From Microbacterium sp. MYb54 (lineage in GTDB: Bacteria; Actinomycetota; Actinomycetes; Actinomycetales; Microbacteriaceae): a DNA stretch of 64,000 bases. A model generated the notes under the pieces. It ran no database searches. It was not told where the DNA came from and saw nothing but the letters and a program-made list of their open reading frames with translations. The DNA is taken from positions 124,001 through 188,000 of the forward strand of contig NZ_PCPA01000004.1 of the NCBI RefSeq assembly GCF_002979515.1. The letters run 5' to 3'. Position 1 is the stretch's first letter, and the number at the start of each line of letters is the position of its first letter. Below, piece after piece: positions 1 through 8,658 of the stretch. The translations under genes were made by a program, and so were the position numbers.

Positions 1-1140
1 GAGATCATCGAGGAGCGGATGGCGGAGTCTTCCGCTGACGGTGTTGCGGAGTTCGAACTCCCCAAGCCGCGCGAGATCTTCTCGTTCCTCGAGGAGTACG
101 TCGTCGGCCAGGAGCCCGCCAAGAAGGCGCTTGCTGTCGCCGTCTACAACCATTACAAGCGCGTCCGCGCGCTCGGCACTCTGCAGACGGCCGAGCAGAA
201 GGCCGAAGAGGTCGAGATCGCGAAGAGCAACATCCTGCTCATCGGTCCGACCGGCTGCGGCAAGACGTATCTCGCGCAGACGCTCGCGAAGCGCCTCAAC
301 GTGCCCTTCGCCGTCGCCGACGCCACGGCGCTGACCGAGGCCGGCTACGTCGGAGAAGATGTCGAGAACATCCTCCTCAAGCTCATCCAGGCCGCCGACT
401 ACGACGTCAAGCGTGCCGAGCAGGGCATCATCTACATCGATGAGGTCGACAAGATCGCCCGCAAGGCCGAGAACCCCTCGATCACCCGTGATGTCTCGGG
501 CGAGGGCGTGCAGCAGGCGCTTCTGAAGATCATCGAGGGTACGGTCGCATCGGTGCCGCCGCAGGGTGGTCGCAAGCACCCCCACCAGGAGTTCCTGCAG
601 ATCGACACCTCGAACGTGCTGTTCATCGTCGCCGGTGCCTTCGCGGGCCTGGAAGACATCGTGTCGGCTCGTGTCGGCAAGCACGGCATCGGCTTCGGTG
701 CCCCGCTGCATGACAAGGGCAAAGACCTCGACCTGTTCAGCGAGGTACTGCCGGAGGACCTGCACAAGTTCGGTCTGATCCCCGAGTTCATCGGTCGTCT
801 GCCCGTCGTGACCTCCGTCTCGCCGCTCGACCAGGCCGCCCTCATCGAGATCCTCACCGGCCCGCGCAACGCTCTGGTGAAGCAGTACCAGCGCATGTTC
901 GAGATCGACGGTGTGCAGCTCGAGTTCGAAGAAGAGGCATTGCGTTCCATCGCCGACCTCGCCGTCGAGCGCAAGACCGGTGCCCGAGGGCTCCGCGCGA
1001 TCCTGGAAGACGTCCTCGGACCGATCATGTTCGAGATCCCCTCTGCGGAAGACGTCGCCAAGGTCATCGTGACCCGTGCGGCCGTCGATGAAGGCGCACC
1101 GCCCACCATCGTGATGGAGCGCAAGCGCAAGAGCGCATGA
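1..1140 (+). CDS. clpX: ATP-dependent Clp protease ATP-binding subunit ClpX (5' end outside window)
   Basis: ClpX is the AAA+ unfoldase that recognises tagged proteins and feeds them to ClpP in the cytoplasm. The reading frame is open from base 1, so the gene begins upstream; 379 residues are present and the N-terminal zinc-binding domain is missing from the window. Visible are the Walker A motif GPTGCGKT (fragment residues 82-89), Walker [10 protein letters not shown], the GFGAPL stretch, and the sensor/C-terminal region with EFIGRLPVV and [11 protein letters not shown]. It overlaps the next gene by 4 bases (ATGA), so the two are probably co-transcribed. Family identity is certain from the near-complete conserved core. 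Confidence 0.97.
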   Translation, partial: EIIEERMAESSADGVAEFELPKPREIFSFLEEYVVGQEPAKKALAVAVYNHYKRVRALGTLQTAEQKAEEVEIAKSNILLIGPTGCGKTYLAQTLAKRLNVPFAVADATALTEAGYVGEDVENILLKLIQAADYDVKRAEQGIIYIDEVDKIARKAENPSITRDVSGEGVQQALLKIIEGTVASVPPQGGRKHPHQEFLQIDTSNVLFIVAGAFAGLEDIVSARVGKHGIGFGAPLHDKGKDLDLFSEVLPEDLHKFGLIPEFIGRLPVVTSVSPLDQAALIEILTGPRNALVKQYQRMFEIDGVQLEFEEEALRSIADLAVERKTGARGLRAILEDVLGPIMFEIPSAEDVAKVIVTRAAVDEGAPPTIVMERKRKSA

Positions 1141-1673
1141 GCGCAGAGCCGGCTCCCTGGAAGACGGTGGCGCGAAAGACGCTCGTCGCTGATCGGTGGA
1201 TCCGGCTGCATGCCGACGATTGCGAAGACGTCGAAGGACACTCGATAGCGCCGTACTACGTACTGGAGTATGGCGACTGGATCTCGGTGCTGGCGCTCGA
1301 CCGGAACGACGATGCGATCGTGGTCGAGGAGTATCGTCACGGTGCGGGTGTCGTGGCCGTCGGCACCATCGGCGGGGGAGTCGAGGCGGGCGAGACGCCC
1401 GAGGATGCCGCGGCTCGGGAGCTCTTGGAGGAGACCGGCTTCGTGGCCGACGACCTCATCGACCTCGGAGCGACGTGGGCGAACTTCGGCAGCCACACGA
1501 ATCGCGTCCACCATTTCCTCGCGCGTGGATGCACACGCGTCTCGGAGCAGGCGCTCGACGAGAACGAGGCGATCACCGTTCACGTCCTGTCGCTCGATGG
1601 ACTGGGCGACCTCCTCGGCCAGAGCTACCACCAGCTCACCTGGTACAAGGCGATGGAGTGGCTCGGACGCTGA
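1137..1673 (+). CDS. Nudix hydrolase, ADP-ribose pyrophosphatase-like
   Basis: This 178-residue protein belongs to the Nudix family, which hydrolyses nucleoside diphosphates linked to another moiety using Mg ions. The full Nudix box (G-x5-E-x7-RE-x2-EE-x-G) is present at about residues 79-101, with RELLEETGF as its core. The N-terminal half, with a strand pattern ending [15 protein letters not shown], resembles ADP-ribose pyrophosphatases, but the true substrate cannot be read from sequence. Its ATG overlaps the clpX stop codon, which implies translational coupling. The next gene on the other strand ends 34 bases downstream. Confidence 0.88.
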   Translation: MSAEPAPWKTVARKTLVADRWIRLHADDCEDVEGHSIAPYYVLEYGDWISVLALDRNDDAIVVEEYRHGAGVVAVGTIGGGVEAGETPEDAAARELLEETGFVADDLIDLGATWANFGSHTNRVHHFLARGCTRVSEQALDENEAITVHVLSLDGLGDLLGQSYHQLTWYKAMEWLGR

Positions 1674-1706
1674 CGCCCGCCGATCCGGTGCGCGTCGTCT
1701 CCGGCG

Positions 1707-2204
1707 TCAGGCGGTCGGCATGATGAGGTCGGTGCGCAGCTCCGCCGGCGGCGTGCTCGGATCGGAGACGTAGACCTCGATCCAAACGCCACCCGGTTGC
1801 ACCCCCTGGGTTCCTGCGCGCTCGACGAGACCGCCCCACGCGCCGCCCAGCTCCTCGTAGGAGCCGAACAGGGTGGTCGCGACCGCGGGGCCCGCGGGCA
1901 GCGCCGAAGCGACGATGACACGCCCGTTTGTCGTGGGGATCGGGTTCTCGGGCGGTGACTGCACGGGGAAGCCGAGCTCGAGGTCGAAGACGCCCATCGG
2001 ATCCCCGTGATAGATCGCCAGCGCCGGGCCGGTCGGGACCAACACGTCGCCGGCGAAAGTCAGGGCGATTGCCGAGTATCCCGCATCAAAGGCGGCTTGG
2101 AGGTCAGAGATGCGGATGCCCTTGTGGCGGATGACGGCGAGGGGGACGGCGTCGAGATCGAGGCGGTCCGCAGGGCCGAACGGTGCGTCGGGAAAAGCGT
2201 TCAT
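1707..2204 (-). CDS. GyrI-like effector-binding domain protein
   Basis: A 165-residue protein made of a single effector-binding (GyrI/AraC-type small-molecule binding) domain with no DNA-binding part. The N-terminal segment AVIRHKGIRISDLQAAFDAG and the later ALAIYHGDP are typical of this fold; the C-terminal strand VWIEVYVSDP also fits. Such stand-alone domains bind hydrophobic or cationic small molecules, and some are hydrolases. Nothing in the neighbourhood points to a ligand. It sits between the Nudix gene (convergent) and the dcp gene (same strand, 19 bases upstream). Confidence 0.75.
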   Translation of the reverse strand: MNAFPDAPFGPADRLDLDAVPLAVIRHKGIRISDLQAAFDAGYSAIALTFAGDVLVPTGPALAIYHGDPMGVFDLELGFPVQSPPENPIPTTNGRVIVASALPAGPAVATTLFGSYEELGGAWGGLVERAGTQGVQPGGVWIEVYVSDPSTPPAELRTDLIMPTA

Positions 2205-2223
2205 GCGCTCAGAGTCTCACGAC

Positions 2224-4275
2224 TCATGAGCCGAGTCCACGACGCTTCAGCAGAGGTGCGATCTCGGCGTCGCGGCCGCGGAAGTCACGGTACGCCTCCA
2301 AGGGATCCTTCGAGCCGCCCACCCCGAGGAGACGCTCGCGGAACAGGTCGCCGTTGCCCCGCGTCAACCCGCCGTTCTCCCGGAACCAGTCGACTGTGTC
2401 GGCGTCGAGCACCTCGCTCCAGATGTACGAGTAGTAGCCCGCGCTGTAGCCTCCCGAGAACACATGGGCGAAGTAGGTCGACGAGTACCGGGTCGGGACC
2501 GCAGGATCGTCCAGGCCGATGTCGGTGAGTGCGGCGGCCTCGAACCCGGCGACGTCGTCGACCTCGGTGTCGGTGCCGAGTCGGTGCCAGGCTTGGTCGA
2601 GCCAGGCTGCCGCCAGGTACTCGCTGGTCGCGTGGCCCTGGTCGAACGTCTCGGTCGCCCGGAGTCGTTCGACGATGGCAGGGTCGAGCGGTTCTCCGGT
2701 CTCGTGGTGGCGGGCATAGTTGTCGAGCACCTCGGGCCACAGGATCCACATCTCGTTCACCTGGCTCGGGAACTCGACGAAGTCGCGGAACACGTTCGTC
2801 CCGGCGAAGTGCGGATACGTCACCGTCGCGAAGAGTCCATGCAGCGCGTGGCCGAACTCGTGGAACAGGGTCGTGACCTCGTCGAGGGTCAGCAGCGTCG
2901 GCTCACCGTCTCCGGGCAGGGGCACATTCAGATTGTTGACGACGACGGGCGCTGTGCCACGCAGCCGGGACTGACTCACGATCGCGTTCATCCAGGCCCC
3001 GCCGCGCTTGGAATCGCGGGTGTACAGGTCGAGCACGTACAGGCCGACCGGGGAGCCATCGGCGTTGCTCACCTCGAACACACGAGCGCCGGGGTGGTAG
3101 GCGACGAGATCGTCGCGCTCGGCGAAGGTCACGCCGTACAGTCGCGTGGCCGCGAAGAAGACGCCGTCCTGCAGGACACGCTCCGCTTCGAACCACGGCC
3201 GCAGGGCGCTCGAGTCGATGTCGTAACGGGCGGTGCGCACCCGTTCGGTGTGGAACGCCCAGTCGTGCGCCTCGATCCCGAACGGTGCCGTCTCAGTCTC
3301 GTCGACGATCGACTGCAGGGCCGCGCGTTCGGCGAGTGCGTTGCGTGCCGCGGGTGCGGCGAGGCGTCGCAGCATCTGCTCGACGGCGTCCGGGGTGCCT
3401 GCGGTCTCGTCGGCGGTCACATACGCCGCGTGCGACTCGTAGCCGAGGAGCTTCGCGCGTTCGGCACGCAGGCGCACGATCTCGAGGAGCACTGGGCGAT
3501 TGTCGTTCGCGTTGTCCCGAGAGGCGCGTGCGAGCGACGCCGCCATGATGCGCCGTCGAGACTCGCGCACGCGCAGCTGGGCCAGTGCGGGATGGCCGGT
3601 GAAGAGCGGGAGGGTGATCAGGAGGCTGCCGTCGAGCCCTCGGTCGGCTGCTGCGCGCGCGGCAGCGGAGAGCTCGCCCGCGCTCAGTCCGTCGAGCTCG
3701 TCAGGGGAATCGAAGACCACCGCGAGGTCGTTCGTGTCGTTCAGCAGGTTGCGCTCGAACGTGTTGGTCAGCGTCGACAGCTTCTGGTTCAGTGCGGTCA
3801 ACTGCGCCTTGGCCTCGTCGTCCAGACCGGCACCCGCGTGCGTCATCTCGCGGTGGTGTCGCTCGACGAGGTAACGCTGCTCGGGGTCGAGATCGAGGGC
3901 GCCACGCTGCTCGAACACCTGCTGCACTCGCCAGTAGAGCTGCCCGTCGAGCGTGATCGCGTCCTGGTGGGCGGCCATGAGCGGTGCGAGCTGTTCGTCG
4001 ATCGCCTGGATCTCTGGCGTCGCATCCGCGGAGCTCACGGTGTAGAACGCATGCGCCACCCGGTCGAGAAGCTCGCCGGAACGCTCCAGCGCCTCGAAGG
4101 TGTTCTCGAACGTCGGCATCGATCGCACCATCGTGATGCGTCCGATCTCCCGGAGATGCTCCTCGAAACCCGCCTGGAACGCGGGGAGATAGTATTCGGG
4201 CCGGATCGCGCGATAGTCGGGGAGTCCATAGGGGAGCGTCGACGGCTGCAGCAGCGGATTCGTGGCATCGGTCAT
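2224..4275 (-). CDS. dcp: M3-family peptidyl-dipeptidase (oligopeptidase)
   Basis: A 683-residue zinc metallopeptidase of family M3, which removes C-terminal dipeptides from oligopeptides, probably in the cytoplasm since no signal peptide is visible. The zinc motif FHEFGH places the ligands at H472 and H476 with catalytic E473, followed by the conserved DFVEFPSQVNEMW region supplying the third ligand. Length matches bacterial Dcp. The ATG at 4275 is preceded at exactly six bases by TAGGCT, so the mRNA is probably leaderless. Oligopeptidase A is a close alternative name within the same family. Confidence 0.93.
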   Translation of the reverse strand: MTDATNPLLQPSTLPYGLPDYRAIRPEYYLPAFQAGFEEHLREIGRITMVRSMPTFENTFEALERSGELLDRVAHAFYTVSSADATPEIQAIDEQLAPLMAAHQDAITLDGQLYWRVQQVFEQRGALDLDPEQRYLVERHHREMTHAGAGLDDEAKAQLTALNQKLSTLTNTFERNLLNDTNDLAVVFDSPDELDGLSAGELSAAARAAADRGLDGSLLITLPLFTGHPALAQLRVRESRRRIMAASLARASRDNANDNRPVLLEIVRLRAERAKLLGYESHAAYVTADETAGTPDAVEQMLRRLAAPAARNALAERAALQSIVDETETAPFGIEAHDWAFHTERVRTARYDIDSSALRPWFEAERVLQDGVFFAATRLYGVTFAERDDLVAYHPGARVFEVSNADGSPVGLYVLDLYTRDSKRGGAWMNAIVSQSRLRGTAPVVVNNLNVPLPGDGEPTLLTLDEVTTLFHEFGHALHGLFATVTYPHFAGTNVFRDFVEFPSQVNEMWILWPEVLDNYARHHETGEPLDPAIVERLRATETFDQGHATSEYLAAAWLDQAWHRLGTDTEVDDVAGFEAAALTDIGLDDPAVPTRYSSTYFAHVFSGGYSAGYYSYIWSEVLDADTVDWFRENGGLTRGNGDLFRERLLGVGGSKDPLEAYRDFRGRDAEIAPLLKRRGLGS

Positions 4276-4281
4276 GCTCCG

Positions 4282-4287
4282 AGCCTA
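4282..4287 (-). promoter_or_regulatory. -10 element TAGGCT of dcp, leaderless geometry
   Basis: TAGGCT lies on the minus strand with exactly six bases (CGGAGC) before the ATG at 4275, which would put the transcription start on the start codon. No clear -35 was seen. Confidence 0.65.
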
Positions 4288-4307
4288 ACCATCGACACCC
4301 ACCCTTC

Positions 4308-5225
4308 TCAGGAACCGTCTTCGCTCAGGCGCGTCATCACGACCCTCAGGGCTTCGACGACCACACGCACCGATCGGCGGCGCAGATTCTCCGGTCTCGC
4401 GAGCAGATCGATCATGCGGTGCGTGCTCACGCCTTCGAGCGGGATGCGCACGATGTCGCGGTCGTCGAGGCTGCGAGACGTGAATCGGGGAAGCATCCCG
4501 ATCACACCGCCGGCGGCGACCACCGCCGATACTGCACCGTAGTCGTTGATGCGGTGGAGGATGTCGATCGGTCTGTTCGCAACGGCCGACACCGCGCGGA
4601 GCACGTCGTCGGGGGAGTAGCCGATGCGGCTGGTGACCCAACGTTCCGAGGCGACATCTGCCGGAGTGAGAGTCGAGCGTCCGGCGAGGGCATGGGATGC
4701 GGAGACGGCGACGTCGAGAGGCTCGCGTACGAGTGTGAGGCTGCGCACGCCCTGCGTCGGCCAGGGTTCGGAGTGCTCCATGCGGTGCGCGAGGACCAGC
4801 TCGTAGCTGGCGGTGAGTGCGGGGAACTCGCTCTGCGCGACGTCTTCGTCGGTGAGCTGCACCGTCGGGGCGTCTTCCGACCTCGACAGCTCACGCAGCA
4901 ACGGACCGAACAGCGCCTGACCGACACTGTGGAAGCCGCTGATGCTCACGACGCCCGTCGTCGCGCCCTCGAAGTCGTCGAGGGCGTGCCGTGCCGCCGC
5001 CATCGCATCGATCGCCTCTGCCCCCGCTGCCGCCAGCACCTCGCCGGCCGGGGTGAGTGCGAGCGTCCTGCCGAGTCGTCGAGTGAGCGGTGTCGGAAAG
5101 CCGCGCTGCAGGGCTGCGAGCTGCTGGGAGACCGCCGAAGGGGTCACTCTGAGGGCTTCGGAGACTGCGGTCACGCTGCCGAGCGCACCGAGTTCCCGCA
5201 GGATCTGCAGCTGATGGAGTTCCAC
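4308..5225 (-). CDS. LysR-family transcriptional regulator
   Basis: A 305-residue LysR-type regulator. The N-terminal winged helix-turn-helix is evident in residues 1-60 (LRELGALGSVTAVSEAL, then VTPSAVSQQLAALQRG), followed by a substrate-binding-like effector domain. It is transcribed away from tdh-kbl, the usual arrangement for a LysR protein that controls its divergent neighbour, so a role in threonine/glycine metabolism is inferred. The GTG start at 5225 is supported by TACACT six bases upstream, which predicts a leaderless transcript. The inverted repeat at 5234-5249 overlaps that -10 element. Confidence 0.9.
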   Translation of the reverse strand: MELHQLQILRELGALGSVTAVSEALRVTPSAVSQQLAALQRGFPTPLTRRLGRTLALTPAGEVLAAAGAEAIDAMAAARHALDDFEGATTGVVSISGFHSVGQALFGPLLRELSRSEDAPTVQLTDEDVAQSEFPALTASYELVLAHRMEHSEPWPTQGVRSLTLVREPLDVAVSASHALAGRSTLTPADVASERWVTSRIGYSPDDVLRAVSAVANRPIDILHRINDYGAVSAVVAAGGVIGMLPRFTSRSLDDRDIVRIPLEGVSTHRMIDLLARPENLRRRSVRVVVEALRVVMTRLSEDGS

Positions 5226-5231
5226 GGGAAA

Positions 5232-5237
5232 AGTGTA
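5232..5237 (-). promoter_or_regulatory. -10 element TACACT of the LysR gene
   Basis: TACACT is followed after exactly six bases by the GTG at 5225. It overlaps the inverted repeat at 5234-5249, consistent with autorepression. Confidence 0.6.
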
Positions 5238-5249
5238 GACCGATCTACA
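5234..5249. promoter_or_regulatory. Perfect 16-bp inverted repeat, likely LysR operator
   Basis: TGTAGA and TCTACA flank a 4-base spacer (CCGA) in the gap between the divergent LysR and tdh genes. Binding by the adjacent regulator is inferred from position only. Confidence 0.6.
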
Positions 5250-5271
5250 TCGATGATGCAGACGATGCCGA

Positions 5272-5300
5272 TTGCTCTACAGGGTGGGATGCTGTGGGAT
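5272..5300 (+). promoter_or_regulatory. Candidate promoter of tdh-kbl
   Basis: TTGCTC (5272-5277), a 17-base spacer and TGGGAT (5295-5300) precede the tdh ATG at 5308 by seven bases. The spacing is good, but both hexamers match the consensus only partly. Confidence 0.45.
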
Positions 5301-5307
5301 CGAGGAC

Positions 5308-6350
5308 ATGAAGGCATTGTTCAAAGGCGCACCGGGGGCCGGGCTCGAGCTCGTCGAACGCCCCGAGCCGATCGCCGGCACCGACGACGTCGTCATCCGG
5401 GTTCTGCGCACCGGGATCTGCGGCACCGATCTGCACATCCTCCGCTGGGACGACTGGGCGGCGTCAGCGATCGCGGCTCCGTTGATCCCGGGCCACGAGT
5501 TCTACGGAGAGGTCGTGGAGGTCGGTCCCGGCGTGCACGACATCGCCGTCGGCGACCGCGTGTCGGGTGAAGGGCACATCGTGTGCGGCACGTGTCGCAA
5601 CTGCCGTGCGGGTCGCCGCCAGATGTGCATCCGCACCATCGGTCTCGGACTGCAGCGTGACGGTGCCTTCGCCGAGTACCTCGCTCTTCCCGCGGCGAAC
5701 GTGTGGGTCCATCATTCCGAGGTGACTCCCGAACTCGGCGCGATCTTCGACCCGCTCGGCAACGCCGTCCACACCGCGCTCACCTACCCGCTCGTCGGGG
5801 AGGACGTGCTCGTCACGGGGTGTGGCCCCATCGGACTGATGGCGATCGCCGTCGCACGGCACGCGGGCGCACGATTCATCACGGCGACCGATGTCAGCAC
5901 ACCGCGTCTGGAGATGGCCCGTCGGATGGGCGCCGACGAGGTCGTCGACGTCTCGGTCCGCGACATCCGCGACGCCCAGCAGGCTCTCGGCATGCGGGAG
6001 GGCTTCGACATCGGATTCGAGATGAGCGGTGCGCCTTCGGCCCTGCCCGCCATGATCGACAACATGAACCACGGCGGCCGGATCGCGATGCTGGGTCTGC
6101 CGAGTGCGGGGTTCGGCATCGACTGGGGCAAGCTCGTCACCCACATGCTCACGATCAAGGGCATCTACGGTCGCGAGATGTTCGAGACGTGGAACGCGAT
6201 GGGGGCGATGCTGCAGACCAGTGCGCCCCTGCGGGACGCCATCGGTCGCGTGATCGCGGAGGTCGTTCCCGCGCGTGACTGGGAACGGGGATTCGCCGCG
6301 GCGGAGTCCGCCGGAACGGGCAAGATCATCCTCGACTGGACGGAGCTGTG

Positions 6351-6351
<1 letters not shown>
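5308..6351 (+). CDS. tdh: L-threonine 3-dehydrogenase
   Basis: A zinc-dependent alcohol-dehydrogenase-family enzyme of 347 residues that oxidises L-threonine to 2-amino-3-ketobutyrate with NAD. Catalytic zinc ligands C38 (GICGTDLH), H63 and E64 (PGHEFYGEV) are visible, as are the four structural-zinc cysteines C93, C96, C99 and C107. The nucleotide-binding segment follows in the [14 protein letters not shown] region. The ATG at 5308 is chosen because it gives the standard N-terminus MKALFK; an upstream in-frame start would add 12 unlikely residues. The assignment is strengthened by kbl following with a one-base overlap, which completes the two-step threonine-to-glycine pathway. Confidence 0.95.
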
Positions 6352-7529
<1,178 letters not shown>

Positions 7530-7536
7530 TCACAAG

Positions 7537-7583
7537 TTGCAAAGAAACGCTTGCAAAGATTCCTTTGCAACGGTACCTTTGCA
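7537..7583. promoter_or_regulatory. Four-half-site operator upstream of the ArsR-type regulator
   Basis: TTGCAAAG occurs at 7537 and 7551, and its complement CTTTGCA(A/T) at 7563 and 7577. The steps are 14, 12 and 14 bases, so the array is symmetric about 7560-7561. It covers the -35/-10 region and ends four bases before the ATG at 7587, which fits autoregulation by the encoded protein. Confidence 0.75.
7551..7579 (+). promoter_or_regulatory. Promoter of the ArsR-type regulator
   Basis: TTGCAA (7551-7556), a 17-base spacer and TACCTT (7574-7579) precede the ATG at 7587 by seven bases, so the transcript would be leaderless. The promoter is embedded in the operator. Confidence 0.6.
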
Positions 7584-7586
7584 TGC

Positions 7587-8210
7587 ATGACGAATGAGAC
7601 GCAGGTCAGAACCCTTGACGCCAGTGCGCTGAAGGCACTGGCGCACCCGCTGCGGGTGAAGATCTTCGACCTTCTCGCCGCGCGGGGCCCCCAGACGGCC
7701 AGTTCGCTCGCCGCACTCGTGGGGGAGACGTCCGGGTCGACCAGTTACCACCTCCGTGCCCTCGCCGCGCACGACCTCATCCGCGAAGTCGAGGGACGGG
7801 GCACCGCTCGCGAGCGGTGGTGGGAGCGACCCAAGGGGCGTATCGACGTACCCGGTCCCGATGAGATGACCTCGCCGGCGAACCGCGCCGCCGCTCAGAT
7901 CGTGACGTCGGAATTCTTCCGACTGCGGCACGAGACGCTGATGACATACCTCAACCGCCCGCAGTCCGAGGTGCCGGAGGCCTGGCGAGAACTGGGCATC
8001 ACCATCACGACGCACCTCGACATGACTCCCGAGCAGGCCATGACGCTTCGCGAGGAGCTCGAAGCGATCGTCGAGAGCGCGATCGAGCGATACCGGGGCC
8101 AGACGGGCCCCGAAGTTCGTCGGGTCTCGCTTCGGGCCGAACTCTTCGATCTTCCGACGCCGCGATCCGTGACGTCTGGACCCAACGACGACACTGTGGA
8201 GGAATCATGA
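7587..8210 (+). CDS. ArsR-type winged-helix transcriptional regulator
   Basis: A 207-residue regulator whose N-terminal third is an ArsR-like winged helix: ALAHPLRVKIFDLLAARG, then SSLAALVGETSGSTSYHLR as the recognition region. No metal-binding cysteine pair of classical ArsR sensors is seen, so it is more likely an HTH_20-type regulator. The remaining helical C-terminal part (about residues 90-190) has no recognised ligand motif. The ATG at 7587 is chosen because it follows the promoter by seven bases; the upstream in-frame ATG at 7551 lies within the operator. Its stop overlaps the next small gene by four bases. Confidence 0.82.
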   Translation: MTNETQVRTLDASALKALAHPLRVKIFDLLAARGPQTASSLAALVGETSGSTSYHLRALAAHDLIREVEGRGTARERWWERPKGRIDVPGPDEMTSPANRAAAQIVTSEFFRLRHETLMTYLNRPQSEVPEAWRELGITITTHLDMTPEQAMTLREELEAIVESAIERYRGQTGPEVRRVSLRAELFDLPTPRSVTSGPNDDTVEES

Positions 8211-8425
8211 CCAGCGCGACACTTCGGCTGGTGGCTCCGACGCAGACCGAGCGCGGTCTGCTTCGACTCGCCGACCGCCTCACCGCCTATGTCGAGCACC
8301 GCATCTCGCGGCGTGCCGAGCGGCGTGTGATCGCTCTCGACCTGCTTCGTGAGCAGCAGACCCGCAAGCACGACCCCCGCGCGGTCGACCACGCACTCGC
8401 GCAGCTCGGGCTTCCGCGGCGCTGA
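8207..8425 (+). CDS. Small hypothetical protein, coupled to the ArsR-type regulator
   Basis: A 72-residue basic protein rich in Arg and Leu (RLADRLTAYVEHRISRRAER in the middle) with no membrane segment and no family I recognise. Its ATG overlaps the stop codon of the upstream regulator (ATGA), so the two are almost certainly translated from one mRNA. The amphipathic helical character suggests a small partner or accessory protein. The function is unknown. Confidence 0.6.
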   Translation: MTSATLRLVAPTQTERGLLRLADRLTAYVEHRISRRAERRVIALDLLREQQTRKHDPRAVDHALAQLGLPRR

Positions 8426-8442
8426 GGCGCCTTCTTCGAGGG

Positions 8443-8658
8443 TCAGTCCTGGAAGGGGCGGGCGGTCACTTCTCCGGACGGAGTCTGGAAGACCTCCCAC
8501 CCCGCATCGAGCTCCGCGATCGCGCGGCCTTCGAGCCAGGTGAGGGTCCAGTGACCGGTGTGTCCCTTCGCTTCGACCGCGGCGATCGCGGGTCGCAGGG
8601 ATGCGGGGACCGAAGCCGGAGCCTCGGATCCCGCTGCCCAGCGTGTGCCCAGCTGCAT
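8443..8658 (-). CDS. Small hypothetical protein downstream of valS
   Basis: A 71-residue soluble protein with a compact alternating pattern (GHWTLTWLEGRAIAEL) and no recognised domain. It starts at the last base of the valS stop codon (shared base 8658) and lies on the same strand, so it is translated from the valS message. It has no counterpart that I recognise. The coupling argues that it is real despite its size. Confidence 0.6.
   Translation of the reverse strand: MQLGTRWAAGSEAPASVPASLRPAIAAVEAKGHTGHWTLTWLEGRAIAELDAGWEVFQTPSGEVTARPFQD

Noticed and set aside
2464..4542. 692-codon open frame opposite dcp
   Set aside because: Antisense to a complete M3 peptidase; no start context or domain.
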